The notes: generated by a model not told the origin, from the letters alone. A stretch of DNA of 41,994 bases from Candidatus Altimarinota bacterium (GCA_028688895.1 JAQTXG010000014.1:1-41994), one strand, 5' to 3'. Counted from the first letter of the stretch, positions 20,634 to 29,477 are shown. Numbers and translations are program-made.

Positions 20634-21443
20634 TTAAAGCCCCTTTTCTGGTAAGTATAGATTGGTTTTTGTTGCAAGAATTGACATCTGATCTCTCAGA
20701 TTTTCAAGTGCTTGTTTTTTTGACGTATCTGAAATGTTAGCTACATTTACACTTAGTTCAACCAGTGAAGTAAATGCAATTTCAATTTCATGAGTCATTT
20801 TTTTTACTTCTGATTCTTGAGCTTTTTTCATCTCAAGTCTCTTTTGTAAAGGTTCTTTTTTATCTTCATCTTGAGTATTTTCTATTTGCTTTTGGATATA
20901 ATCCTCATCAATAGGTTGAACTGATTTATATTTCGTAGAAATATCTAACAATTTGTTTAGAATTGCTAGAGTTATCTGTTCAGCTACACTCAAGTATTCT
21001 GCATGTGTAATTGTATCTTCGAAAAATTTGTCTTCCAATATATCTTTAAAATTTTCAAAAAATTGGTTTGCCTTATTTACCAGTTCTACCTGAGTATAGA
21101 GACCTAAGTCATTAAACTCATCAATCAAGTAATCAGAGCGATTTTTTACATTTAACTCTCTTAGTTTTTCATGGTTTTGTAAGTAAAGTAGCTCATGTTT
21201 ATTTTTCCGTAGAAATATATCCAGAGCCAGATTACCAATACCTGTTACTATAAGTGTTTCTGCTAAAATAGCCCAAATTGCATTGATTGAGATGCCATAC
21301 CATCCAGAACATATCATAAACAATCCTGCACCTGAAACTATTGTTCCAAGTGTAATAGGATTGTTCATAATTTTTGATTTTCTGAATTTATTGGCTTCAA
21401 TTGAACTGACAGGTACCAAAACTGGAACCTTTCTGTCAGTCAT
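20634..21443 (-). CDS. Membrane protein of unknown function, 269 aa (standard code)
   Basis: A hydrophilic N-terminus of about 25 residues precedes two adjacent transmembrane helices (ITLGTIVSGAGLFMICSGW and IWAILAETLIVTGIGNLAL). A long cytoplasmic helical domain follows, including an acidic/basic coil (QKQIENTQDEDKKEPLQKRLEMKK). It starts with a Shine-Dalgarno (GGAGG) and is coupled to the TelA-like gene. The pairing suggests it recruits the TelA-like protein to the membrane; this is inference. I recognise no named family. TAA stop. Confidence 0.75.
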   Translation of the reverse strand: MTDRKVPVLVPVSSIEANKFRKSKIMNNPITLGTIVSGAGLFMICSGWYGISINAIWAILAETLIVTGIGNLALDIFLRKNKHELLYLQNHEKLRELNVKNRSDYLIDEFNDLGLYTQVELVNKANQFFENFKDILEDKFFEDTITHAEYLSVAEQITLAILNKLLDISTKYKSVQPIDEDYIQKQIENTQDEDKKEPLQKRLEMKKAQESEVKKMTHEIEIAFTSLVELSVNVANISDTSKKQALENLRDQMSILATKTNLYLPEKGL

Positions 21444-21458
21444 TTTTACCTCCTAGCT

Positions 21459-23087
21459 TTATCGCGGTGAGTTTTTTAAAATAAAATGAACTTGTCTGAG
21501 CCTACTACCATAAGAGCGAGTAGATTCATTTTGGTGAATTGGTATTACTTTACTAACGTTTTCAGGACTCGGAACGACTATTCTAATGCGATTTTCGCTA
21601 ATGTCGAAATTTGCAATCAAGTATTGCATCACTGTATTTGCTCTCGATTTTGCTATTTTTTGCTCATCGTTTACATCTCCAGATGTGTAATAACCTGGTG
21701 TTAATTCAATCCTGAAATTTGGGTAGCGTTTTAACTCATCCATTATTTCATCCAAAAATTCAGTAGAGTTTTCATCTAGTGAACTGTCTCCTGACTGAAA
21801 AATAATTGGTTTTGATTTTAGGACTCCTACTTCTTGCAATGCATTCCACTGTTCATTAGTAAGTGGAGTAAATATTCTTTTTAATGAATCTGTAACAGTA
21901 GAGTTATCTGATTCTTGGGAATATCCACCCATCAAGTACAGTTTGCGAATAATGTTGCTGTTTATTACTTTTGAAAAATCAAATCCTTTTAAATGATCAT
22001 TGTGACTTTCGTCCTCTTTTATTACATTTCTTGCTGCTTCATGTGCTTCGATTATGCCAAAGTATTTCACTCCAGATAATCCGAACCAAAGTTCTGCATT
22101 GTCCTTCAGATTGATCCATTTTACTCCATCAATCATTGAAAAGATTTCATCGTCTTGTAAATCTGCCAACCCAGCATAATCTTTGAGATAGCGCTTTGCT
22201 TCGATTAACAATTGATTTCTATCATCTCTCAGCTGATGAAGTGTATCAAAATACTCATTTAACATTGTTTCCAAGTATTCGTATTTTGGATTTGATTCGT
22301 CTAGAAGAGTTCTATTTACAACTAGCAAGTCAACTATATCTTTGTCAGCTTGTTTTGAAGAATACAACTCTACAGTTCCATCCATTTTTAAAAGTTTACT
22401 TTTCCATGGTTCCCAAGTGGTTACCAAGCAGACTTCTTTGTTTTTGAATTTTTCAAATACTTTTCTGTCATTTTCGCTCTGTATAAACCATGGTTTTTGA
22501 TTTTTTAAGAAATATGTGATTCCAAAATCACGACCAATAGTCCTGACTTGTTGATGGCTAGGAGTATTCTCCAAATAGCTCATTTTCCAACCATCAGGAT
22601 TTTTATCGCTGTATGGACCTTTTATGTTTAGGTCAGATATTTTTGAAATATCACATTCTTTCCAGGCTATAGTCGAGTCTCCACCGTGAGATTCATCTAT
22701 GACCATTACTTCAACACCAACTAAATCATTTTTTATTTTACTTAATTGGTGAGCATCTACTGTAATAACAGCAATATCAATTTCTCCAATGTTGAGTGAA
22801 TTTATTCTTTTTTCAGTATCTCCATTGTCAGATGTCCACTGAAGATCTATTCCTTTTGCTCTCAATTTGTTTTTAAGTAAATTAGAAGCTATGGGGATAT
22901 ATCCAGGCCATGGATCAAGATTACCTTGAAACTTAACCTTTATATTTTCAGCGTCACTTGTTTTGAGTGTAAAATCAGTATCAATCTTGTCTTTTAACAG
23001 AAAAACTGATACTGAAAGAATACAAATTATTAAAAAAGCCCAGAGGGCAATTTTTAATGTATTGTTTGAATTGTCTTCATTATACAT
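21459..23087 (-). CDS. Membrane-anchored substrate-binding protein with C-terminal OmpA-like domain (standard code)
   Basis: 542 aa. An uncleaved N-terminal helix (about residues 11-32, IALWAFLIICILSVSVFLL) anchors it in the inner membrane. Residues about 50-380 look like a periplasmic binding domain (VKFQGNLDPWPGYIPIASNLLKNKL…, DIAVITVDAHQLSKIKN). The last 130 residues match the OmpA/MotB peptidoglycan-binding fold (LDEIMDELKRYPNFRIELTPGYY, EQKIAKSRANTVMQYLI, a final RLRQVHFIL strand). Such a protein could couple ligand sensing at the membrane to the cell wall. Stop TAA. Confidence 0.8.
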   Translation of the reverse strand: MYNEDNSNNTLKIALWAFLIICILSVSVFLLKDKIDTDFTLKTSDAENIKVKFQGNLDPWPGYIPIASNLLKNKLRAKGIDLQWTSDNGDTEKRINSLNIGEIDIAVITVDAHQLSKIKNDLVGVEVMVIDESHGGDSTIAWKECDISKISDLNIKGPYSDKNPDGWKMSYLENTPSHQQVRTIGRDFGITYFLKNQKPWFIQSENDRKVFEKFKNKEVCLVTTWEPWKSKLLKMDGTVELYSSKQADKDIVDLLVVNRTLLDESNPKYEYLETMLNEYFDTLHQLRDDRNQLLIEAKRYLKDYAGLADLQDDEIFSMIDGVKWINLKDNAELWFGLSGVKYFGIIEAHEAARNVIKEDESHNDHLKGFDFSKVINSNIIRKLYLMGGYSQESDNSTVTDSLKRIFTPLTNEQWNALQEVGVLKSKPIIFQSGDSSLDENSTEFLDEIMDELKRYPNFRIELTPGYYTSGDVNDEQKIAKSRANTVMQYLIANFDISENRIRIVVPSPENVSKVIPIHQNESTRSYGSRLRQVHFILKNSPR

Positions 23088-23097
23088 AATTGCTCCA

Positions 23098-23153
23098 AAA
23101 ATTCCCCTGTGGGGATTTCATGAAAAGATTTGGAGCAGTATAAAATACTGCTC
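23098..23153 (-). promoter_or_regulatory. Two intercistronic stem-loops in the operon
   Basis: Between the VWA and OmpA-fusion genes lie AAATTCCCC-tgtg-GGGGATTT (about 23099-23119) and GGAGCAGTAT-aaa-ATACTGCTCC (23131-23153). Neither has a clear T-run, so processing or attenuation is more likely than termination. Confidence 0.6.
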
Positions 23154-23173
23154 CAGTTGATTCTGAAATCGAT

Positions 23174-23926
23174 TTACCAGCTTTCGCCCAAGTTTAATCC
23201 TTGTTCGTCGGCTTTTATATCAATTTCTGCTATTACGTTTTTAAATTCCTCCTGTAATTCTGTCGAATTGTTTGCTGTTTTGTAATTCATACCTTGTCTT
23301 TGCAGAATATCAAGCTCTGCGCAAAAACCAATAGCATGGACTTGAACTGGTGTTTTCCAGATGAAAAAATCTAACCATTTACTGGTATTTTCTTTGCTAT
23401 CTGGAGCACCATCACCTAGTATAACGATGTGGTATTTTCCATTTCCTCTTTGAGTTTTAGCTTGAGATGATAATACATCATTTGCCAAAGCTAATGCAGA
23501 AGACATAGGAGTACCACCACCGGAACTGAGTGAATTTATTCCAGTTAGTACTTGATCTTTGTTGTTTGTCAGATTTGTTACCAGGTTTGCGTTACCTCCG
23601 AAATTGATAAGTCCTATGTTTGATCCATCAGGAATCAGTTTTAAAAAATCGGTAGACGCCTTGATTGCTTCGGCAAATTTTTCTTTGCCATCGCAACCGC
23701 TATCCATACTACCGCTTGTATCAATCAAAATCAATACATTTGTAGCGAACAAGTCTGGTGATATTTGGATATTTTCACCGTCTTTGATTTCTCCTGGCCA
23801 ATTAAAAATTTCATTAAGTCCAGTTGAGTTTCCACTCATACTTACTTGATTATTTTCAGGTGGTGGAGGTGGTATATCGCAAGCTATCAATGCCAGTGAT
23901 ATGATAATGTAGATAATTTTATTCAT
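23174..23926 (-). CDS. VWA-domain lipoprotein (standard code)
   Basis: About 250 aa from ATG 23926, which has a GGGAGA Shine-Dalgarno; the longer frame MLAGNGRN… overlaps the preceding gene. The signal MNKIIYIIISLALIAC has a lipobox Cys, then a Pro run (PPPPPENN). A von Willebrand A domain follows with a complete MIDAS metal site: D-x-S-G-S (LIDTSGSMDSG), Thr in SGGGTPMSS and Asp in ILGDGAPD. VWA domains bind partner proteins through the metal. Here the partner may be one of the binding proteins or the TelA-like module. It ends …GESW, similar to the DASW end of the upstream gene. TAA stop. Confidence 0.88.
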   Translation of the reverse strand: MNKIIYIIISLALIACDIPPPPPENNQVSMSGNSTGLNEIFNWPGEIKDGENIQISPDLFATNVLILIDTSGSMDSGCDGKEKFAEAIKASTDFLKLIPDGSNIGLINFGGNANLVTNLTNNKDQVLTGINSLSSGGGTPMSSALALANDVLSSQAKTQRGNGKYHIVILGDGAPDSKENTSKWLDFFIWKTPVQVHAIGFCAELDILQRQGMNYKTANNSTELQEEFKNVIAEIDIKADEQGLNLGESW

Positions 23927-23939
23927 TAGATTTCTCCCA

Positions 23940-25697
23940 TTACCAGCTAGCATCTTTGGTTAAGTCGATTTCGCCGTCCATGTTATGGGCAGAGAAAACA
24001 GCTCTTCTGTTTTGTTTTGCGATTTCACTACTGCTTGGAAAACATGGTTCAACAGTTTCAGTACCTTGGTAGGAGTATTTGCAAGTACCATTTACTGGAC
24101 TTTTTACACCCATACCTTGAGGTACAACATTTGAAAAACTGATATTGTAACCTTTTTTGTTTACATTTTCTTGCAATGCTTGAAACATCTCGTTTGCACG
24201 TCTTTGTGATGAATCTTGCGCTGCTTGAAGTGTGTTTTTCCAGACTTGAGGTTCTACACCATTGCCATACTGAGCTTGCAATTTATCTCTAAGAGCTTTT
24301 GGGAAATTGGCAGGTAAAACTTCAACTCCGTATTTTTCCAAGAGGTATTTTGATGGATCAGCATGGGCAGTGATAGTTGAAATACTGCCACCGCTTTTTG
24401 CCATGATTTTGAAAGTATCGTCAAACTGAGCTGTGTATAAGTCAGCATTGAAGTCATTGTCATTGGCATCAAAGTTGATAGTAATACTTACAAAACCATT
24501 GTCTAGACTACCAGTACTTGCTAACTTAGAAACTGCTTGAGCTACATTGGCATCTGAGTACAATTTTACTTCGGCACCAAATTTTTCGTTCAAGCCTTTT
24601 TTTAGTGCCTCCCAATTATGATTAAAAGCTGTTATCTTTGAGGGATTGTTTATGTTTTTTAACAATCCCATTTTTTGTAAAGCTTCGCTTGTTTCAGCTA
24701 TCTGAGATTTTAAACAATTTACTTCTTGTTTACCGTTTCCAGCATCGCAAGTAGCAAATTTGTAGTTACCAGTCCATCCAGCCATTGTGAGATCGTATAA
24801 ATACATATCACCTATGGCAGAAATGAAGTTTGGATCGTTTGGAGCTTCAAACAATAGTTCAGCTCCTTTTTCTTTCAGATTTTGCCATTCAGTACTGTTT
24901 TGTTCTGCTATAGCTTTTGTTTTTTCGTTTGCTATCAATAAATCATGAGCCAATTTAGCAATTTCGTCAGGATGAGCATTTGTATAGTCTTTTCTGACCC
25001 AAATATGGTCTGAAATAGAATTACGTAATGTAGCCGTTGTCACAATAATATTGTAATCAGATTTCTTTTTCAATTCGTCTGATTTAAGGTCTACAGTGAT
25101 ACCAAAGGCTGCATCTATTTCTCCAGCTATCAAAGCATCAACTGCACTTTCGTGAGTTTTGCTATCTAAGCCTAAATCCTTGTAATAAATATATTGGATG
25201 TCATTTCCTTTTGAGCATTTTGCAAGTTTATCTACATCTGCTGCAAAATCCTTGCTTGGACCACCAAATTGTAAACCAGCTTTTTTACCACAAAGATCAG
25301 AAAATTGTTTTATACCATTTATTGCACCAATACCGTCACCACCAGTTGAGTCTGAGTATTTGTATACCCATACTAAACAGTTTTCGTCTTTTTCACAGAT
25401 TTTGTCTGATGCGAATACTGCTTGTCCAACTGTGCCACGAAAGTAAGGTGTTTTACCTGATATCACATCTTCGATTTGAGTGATAATGTTGTTTTGCAAG
25501 TGGGTATTATACCCAGCTTGCAATGCTGTAATGTCTGCACCCCATAATATAGTGGTGAGACTATTCCCTGTAACTGCAGCTGTTGCCGGCATCTTGAAAT
25601 CTGATGCAGACTGAGCTTTCAGTGTGTTTGTTTTTGCGAATGACACTTGTGATGTAATCACTATAAATGCCATAAAAAGTAGTTTAAAGATTTTCAT
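23940..25697 (-). CDS. Large periplasmic binding-protein-like protein, 585 aa (standard code)
   Basis: First gene of the operon. A Sec signal peptide (MKIFKLLFMAFIVITSQVSFA) precedes a periplasmic binding fold of the phosphonate/NMT1 type: a ligand segment ISGKTPYFRGTVGQAVFASD, LCGKKAGLQFGGPSKDFAADV and SAVDALIAGEIDAAFG. The protein is about twice the normal size; the C-terminal half (residues about 350-585) has cysteine pairs and an …SFSNVVPQGMGVKSP region that I cannot assign. It may be a two-lobed receptor. A Shine-Dalgarno (AGGAGAT) precedes the ATG. The stop is TAA. Transcription probably starts at the promoter at 25762-25789. Confidence 0.8.
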   Translation of the reverse strand: MKIFKLLFMAFIVITSQVSFAKTNTLKAQSASDFKMPATAAVTGNSLTTILWGADITALQAGYNTHLQNNIITQIEDVISGKTPYFRGTVGQAVFASDKICEKDENCLVWVYKYSDSTGGDGIGAINGIKQFSDLCGKKAGLQFGGPSKDFAADVDKLAKCSKGNDIQYIYYKDLGLDSKTHESAVDALIAGEIDAAFGITVDLKSDELKKKSDYNIIVTTATLRNSISDHIWVRKDYTNAHPDEIAKLAHDLLIANEKTKAIAEQNSTEWQNLKEKGAELLFEAPNDPNFISAIGDMYLYDLTMAGWTGNYKFATCDAGNGKQEVNCLKSQIAETSEALQKMGLLKNINNPSKITAFNHNWEALKKGLNEKFGAEVKLYSDANVAQAVSKLASTGSLDNGFVSITINFDANDNDFNADLYTAQFDDTFKIMAKSGGSISTITAHADPSKYLLEKYGVEVLPANFPKALRDKLQAQYGNGVEPQVWKNTLQAAQDSSQRRANEMFQALQENVNKKGYNISFSNVVPQGMGVKSPVNGTCKYSYQGTETVEPCFPSSSEIAKQNRRAVFSAHNMDGEIDLTKDASW

Positions 25698-25761
25698 CTT
25701 TTATCTCCTAGTATAGTTTATCAAAAAATGTTAATGAGCATGCTATAAAATAAGCTGCGTG

Positions 25762-25804
25762 ATAATACATAAAAAGATTAATAAGTCAAGGAAAAATTGA
25801 CTTT
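25762..25804. promoter_or_regulatory. Divergent promoter region with a symmetric -35 palindrome
   Basis: AAGTCAA (25783-25789) and TTGACTT (25798-25804) form an inverted repeat. On the minus strand TTGACT is followed after 16 bases by TATTAT (25762-25767), a good promoter for the nine-gene operon. On the plus strand TTGACT faces the MscS gene with a weaker -10 around 25819-25828. One protein binding the palindrome could control both directions; this is inferred. Confidence 0.6.
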
Positions 25805-25854
25805 TTTTACTTAATTGTTATTTTATATCTACTATAAAAATTTTGGAGCGTAAA

Positions 25855-27078
25855 ATGTCTATTTTAACTGAAGTATGTAGTAGTTTTTTGCATTATGTAG
25901 GTCTATGTCATATTGAGATGCATTTTACTCATCTGGCAATGATTTTTATTGGTCATGCTTTGTTTTATTTTTTTGCAAAGTATGTTGTTTTTAAAACTAT
26001 TTATAGGTATGATGATACTAAAAGATATGCATCAGTAAATGCACTCATAATGCTGAATATTTCATCTTTCTTATTATGGAGTTATGCTGAGGTTTATCAT
26101 GATTACGAACATTTGAAAGTAGTTTCAATTGTTTCTGTTATTTATTTATCAAATTTTGCTTTTCATATTTTGAGTTATTTTAACACAAAGTTTTATGGTA
26201 AAAGTGATGAATACAAGCAGGAAGTAGTAAATCCACTTAAAAAACAAAAATTAAAAAAACTTTTTATGGATAAAATTGATTCTTCATCTGATGAAAGAGT
26301 AGTTTTGGATAAAGAATTTTATTATGTTAAAAGTGAAAAGAAGTTTTTTAGAAATGTAAAAACAAATTTGCCATCTAAAACTTCAAAGCTTATTGATATA
26401 GCAATCTTTGTACTTGTTTTTATAATTGCTATCAGTTTACTGGTACCACTTATAGAAGAATTGAATACTTTTTTAAACAATAGTTTTGCTTTACCTATAT
26501 TAGCTTTTGTGTTTGTTTATGTATTAGGTCCTTTGTATCCTAATTTGTATGGTTCTTTTTTGCTTATAAAAAATGATCATATCAATATGGGGGATTTTGT
26601 TATTCTCAAGGAAAAAGGTATAAAAGGCCGAATTATTGAAATATCTATGCACTGGGTAAAGTTGAAGGATCATACTAGAAATACTATTTTGACTATTCCT
26701 GCAAGTTTTTTTCAGACTGAAATGATTGAGCTTATTTCCAGATATCAATCAAATCATGGAAAAAAAGAAGTATTGGAATATGTAGTAGGTTTTGAATTGT
26801 ATCAATCAGATAATGGTGAAAACTTAAGGAATATTTTAACTGAAATTTTGAATCTATTGGATAAAAATATAAAGAATGTTTCTAAAGGTGACTCTCATAA
26901 TTTTTGGTTGATACCTGATGATAATGGAGTAAGAATAGTTTTATGGTATTATGTTACAGATATAGAAAGGGAGGAAAAAATAAGATTGCAGGTACAGGAT
27001 TTCATTTTAGTAAAATGCAATGAAAATGCTGTTGATTTGAGAACACCAAAATTGATTCAATTAGTTCCTAATCAATGA
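25855..27078 (+). CDS. MscS-family mechanosensitive channel (standard code, TGA stop)
   Basis: 407 aa from ATG 25855, which has a GGAG Shine-Dalgarno; the TTG-started longer frame is not needed. Three or four N-terminal membrane helices precede a cytoplasmic linker. Two more helices (IDIAIFVLVFIIAISLLVPL and FALPILAFVFVYVLGPLY) lead into the MscS beta domain: NMGDFVILKEKGIKGRIIEISMHWVKLKD, with the typical TIPASFF end. It would release solutes on hypo-osmotic shock. No in-frame TGA; the stop is TGA, placed 25 bases before a terminator. In a UGA=Gly cell it would gain about 28 extra residues encoded by the terminator. Confidence 0.9.
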   Translation: MSILTEVCSSFLHYVGLCHIEMHFTHLAMIFIGHALFYFFAKYVVFKTIYRYDDTKRYASVNALIMLNISSFLLWSYAEVYHDYEHLKVVSIVSVIYLSNFAFHILSYFNTKFYGKSDEYKQEVVNPLKKQKLKKLFMDKIDSSSDERVVLDKEFYYVKSEKKFFRNVKTNLPSKTSKLIDIAIFVLVFIIAISLLVPLIEELNTFLNNSFALPILAFVFVYVLGPLYPNLYGSFLLIKNDHINMGDFVILKEKGIKGRIIEISMHWVKLKDHTRNTILTIPASFFQTEMIELISRYQSNHGKKEVLEYVVGFELYQSDNGENLRNILTEILNLLDKNIKNVSKGDSHNFWLIPDDNGVRIVLWYYVTDIEREEKIRLQVQDFILVKCNENAVDLRTPKLIQLVPNQ

Positions 27079-27102
27079 TTTATAATTAAAAATGGAGGAT
27101 GT

Positions 27103-27138
27103 AAAAAAGAGGTCTTGTGTAAACAAGCCTCTTTTTTT
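27103..27138. terminator. Bidirectional terminator after MscS
   Basis: The inverted repeat AAAAAGAGGTCTTG / CAAGCCTCTTTTT flanked by A and T runs lies between the convergent MscS and 67-aa genes. Confidence 0.85.
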
Positions 27139-27149
27139 CCTCCTTTTTT

Positions 27150-27353
27150 TCATTTTATTAATAATTTTTCGCCGTTTTGTGGCAAAAAGAAATGAAAATT
27201 TTTTGCTACATTGTATAGTATTTGAATCAATACTGGAGATAGTAAAATACCAGCAATTATTATGAATATAAATGTTAATGCGAGTGCAAATAATCCAAGT
27301 ATGACAAATATACTTATTATTGCATAACCTTTAAAATTGTTTTCATTTTCCAT
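27150..27353 (-). CDS. Small two-helix membrane protein, 67 aa (standard code, TGA stop)
   Basis: A frame starting MENENNFKGYAI with one long or two adjacent hydrophobic helices (IISIFVILGLFALALTFIFIIIAGILLSPVLIQIL) and a basic tail. No TGA-encoded Gly; TGA stop, so it follows the standard code like the rest of the island. The 55-aa gene upstream is on the same strand, separated by about 9 bases. No family is recognised. Confidence 0.6.
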   Translation of the reverse strand: MENENNFKGYAIISIFVILGLFALALTFIFIIIAGILLSPVLIQILYNVAKNFHFFLPQNGEKLLIK

Positions 27354-27362
27354 TTATGACAC

Positions 27363-27530
27363 CTATATACTTGTAAATTTATTTATTAAATAACCTCTAT
27401 CGCTATCTTGTTTTGGTCTTTTTTCGATTTTGTTGATAAAAATTATCAAATTAACTAGCAAACCAAGAAAAAGTAATAACATAACTATGATGCAAAAAGG
27501 AAACCATTTCATTAATTCTATTTTATCCAT
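27363..27530 (-). CDS. Small single-helix membrane protein, 55 aa (standard code)
   Basis: A 55-codon frame (MDKIELMKWFPFCIIVMLLLFLGLLVNLIIFI…) with one transmembrane helix and a charged tail, preceded by the Shine-Dalgarno AAGGTGAT and ending in TAG. It and the 67-aa gene form the right edge of the standard-code island. No known family. Confidence 0.6.
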   Translation of the reverse strand: MDKIELMKWFPFCIIVMLLLFLGLLVNLIIFINKIEKRPKQDSDRGYLINKFTSI

Positions 27531-27574
27531 AAATCACCTTTTTTGTTTTTGTTTTAGTTATTTTATAATACTAT

Positions 27575-27626
27575 AAAAAACTAGTAAGTCAAAAATAAAT
27601 AATTATTTTTTACTTACTAGTTTTTA
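27575..27626. terminator. Terminator at the right edge of the island
   Basis: AAAAAACTAGTAAGT pairs with ACTTACTAGTTTTTA around an AT-rich loop. It closes the minus-strand holA gene and marks the switch back to code-25 genes. Confidence 0.8.
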
Positions 27627-27638
27627 TTTTTATAATTT

Positions 27639-28616
27639 TTAGTTATTGATAGCTAATAATTGTCTCTCAAATGCATAGTAAAAATCTGAATCTTCTGTTC
27701 AAAATAGTTTACCGGATTTCATTTGTTTATCTATATTTATGAGATTAATATATAGCTTTTTTAGTTGTTTGTAATTTATGTTGTATCTTTTGTCTACTAA
27801 AAATGATTTGTTTCATAAATCGAGTATTTGAGATATTTCACTAGATTTTTTTCATGATTCTTTTAGTTTCATTATATATACACTTGTTCTCAGATTTGCT
27901 AGTAGATTGTTATAAAATGCATATATTACTGTATCGTTTAATATGATATCTATTTTTTTTATAGCTTCTAAAATATGTTTGTTTAGTATATCGTCTATGA
28001 CTTGAAATATACTTTCTTCTAGTTCTGGCATGATATTTTCTACTACTTCTTTTTTATCTATGTGGTCATAATATATCAATAGTTTTTCTATTTCATTTAT
28101 GATTTTACTTAGGTTATTGGATTTGTATTTTATAATTGTATTTATTGCATCATTTGTTATTTGAGTTGGATATTTGTTTCTGATATAGGAAAAAATGTTA
28201 TTGTTGTCTGGAGCAGTAAACTCTTTTACATCACATAGTTTCAATAATCATTTGTAAAATTTTGTTCTTTTGTCAGGATTGGCTATGTTTAATAATACTA
28301 TATTGTTTTCAGGAGATTTAGTTAGTAGATTTAGTAATAAATCTAATTTATCTGATCATTTGTCAGATTTGTCGTTTTGTTCTATCTCTGTATTTTTGTT
28401 GTTTTTCTTTTCTTCTAGGTCTATTACAATCAATTTTTTTTCCAATCAAAAACCACTAGAAGTGATATTTAGAGTGAGGAAATTGTTTTCTACTGATTCA
28501 AAATCTTTAATGTGTATTAGATTGAAATTTCAGTATTTTGATTCAAATTGCGTTTTCCATTTTTTTACTTCTTGTTTTATTAAAAACTCTGAGTTTCAGG
28601 TAAATAGATAGTTCAT
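27639..28616 (-). CDS. holA: DNA polymerase III delta subunit (code 25)
   Basis: 325 aa, the normal length of HolA, the clamp-loader subunit that opens the beta clamp. Family features visible are the N-terminal MNYLFTGNSEFLIKQEVKKW (G-x-x-x-F/Y-L…), a weak P-loop-like region, NIVLLNIANPDKRTKFYKGLLK, VKEFTAP, the IINEIEKLLIY helix (N-E-L-E-K-L-x-x-Y) and VIYAFYNNLLANLRTSVYIMKL. Glycines include TGA codons. The DMT transporter gene is 3 bases upstream, so they are co-transcribed. AT-rich leader without Shine-Dalgarno. Confidence 0.9.
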
Positions 28617-28619
28617 AGA

Positions 28620-29474
28620 TTATTTCATAAAATAAATTGATGTAATTGTAAGTAGAATAGCTATAAATTTTTTAAAATCAAAATGTTCTTTGTACATTAT
28701 TACTGACAATATAATAGGGATTATAATGTATAATGATTGCATAACATATATGAGTCATATGCTTCAACTCAAATTTACAGCACTAGTAAAGCTATAGAAT
28801 CCTATAAAATTTAGTAATCATGTTACTATTCAGACACTTTTTATTTTGTCAAATGAGAAATTTTGGTCTGTTCTACTATGTTTTTTTAGTAAATAATATG
28901 CTCATATAGTTTGAAAAAATAAACTATATACTACTACTAATAATATATTTACTTTGTAGATAGATGCATATTTTACTGATAATCATGATATAATTGCTGC
29001 TAATAATCATACAAAAAGATATATTAATCATTTTTTTATATTTTTTGATTTTGATTTTTTTGTTATCAATAAAAATGGTACACAAATTCATAAAAGTATT
29101 CACAAGCTTTGTATAGTAGTAAATTTTTCACTTAAATATAGTATACTAATAATTAAAAGTAAAATAGGTCATAAAGCTTTGTAAATAGGAAAATATACTC
29201 AGGTGTCTATATATTTTAAACTTTTTATTCTAGTTAATACTGTAACTAAATAAAATAATCAATTAGTTATTCATAAAATGATTTCTAAATAAAAGTTTTT
29301 TATCACTCAATCAGAATATATAAAATACAGTATAGAGCATATTGCAGCTATCAAGCTAGAATAAAATGTAACTAAGTTTGGATTGTGATTTTTCTCTACA
29401 GAAATTTTAGATGAAAAAGAGAAAAATCCTGTTGAGATAATTGATATTATTCAATATATAAACCATTCATTCAT
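28620..29474 (-). CDS. EamA/DMT-family transporter (code 25)
   Basis: 284 aa with about ten hydrophobic helices arranged as two five-helix EamA repeats. Typical blocks are SSKISVEKNHNPNL in the first, PIYKALGPILLLIISILYLSEKFT closing the first repeat, and SGSIGLIYVMQSLYIIIPIILSVIMYKEHF closing the second (the conserved E near repeat ends). DMT proteins export or import small metabolites; the substrate is unknown. The ATG is 3 bases past the truncated mutS stop. Glycines are predominantly TGA. Confidence 0.85.
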
Positions 29475-29477
29475 AAA

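Noticed and set aside
25198-25483. Two overlapping plus-strand ORFs of 82 and 90 aa
   Set aside because: Both are antisense to the well-supported 585-aa binding-protein gene and have shadow-like composition.
16100-27560. Prophage or integrative element
   Set aside because: No integrase, transposase, phage structural gene, tRNA or clear attachment repeat was found at either edge; only terminators mark the borders.
28620-29474. ComEC/Rec2-like competence protein
   Set aside because: First impression from the hydrophobic frame. The two five-helix repeats and EamA-type blocks fit a DMT transporter, and the length (284 aa) is too short for ComEC.
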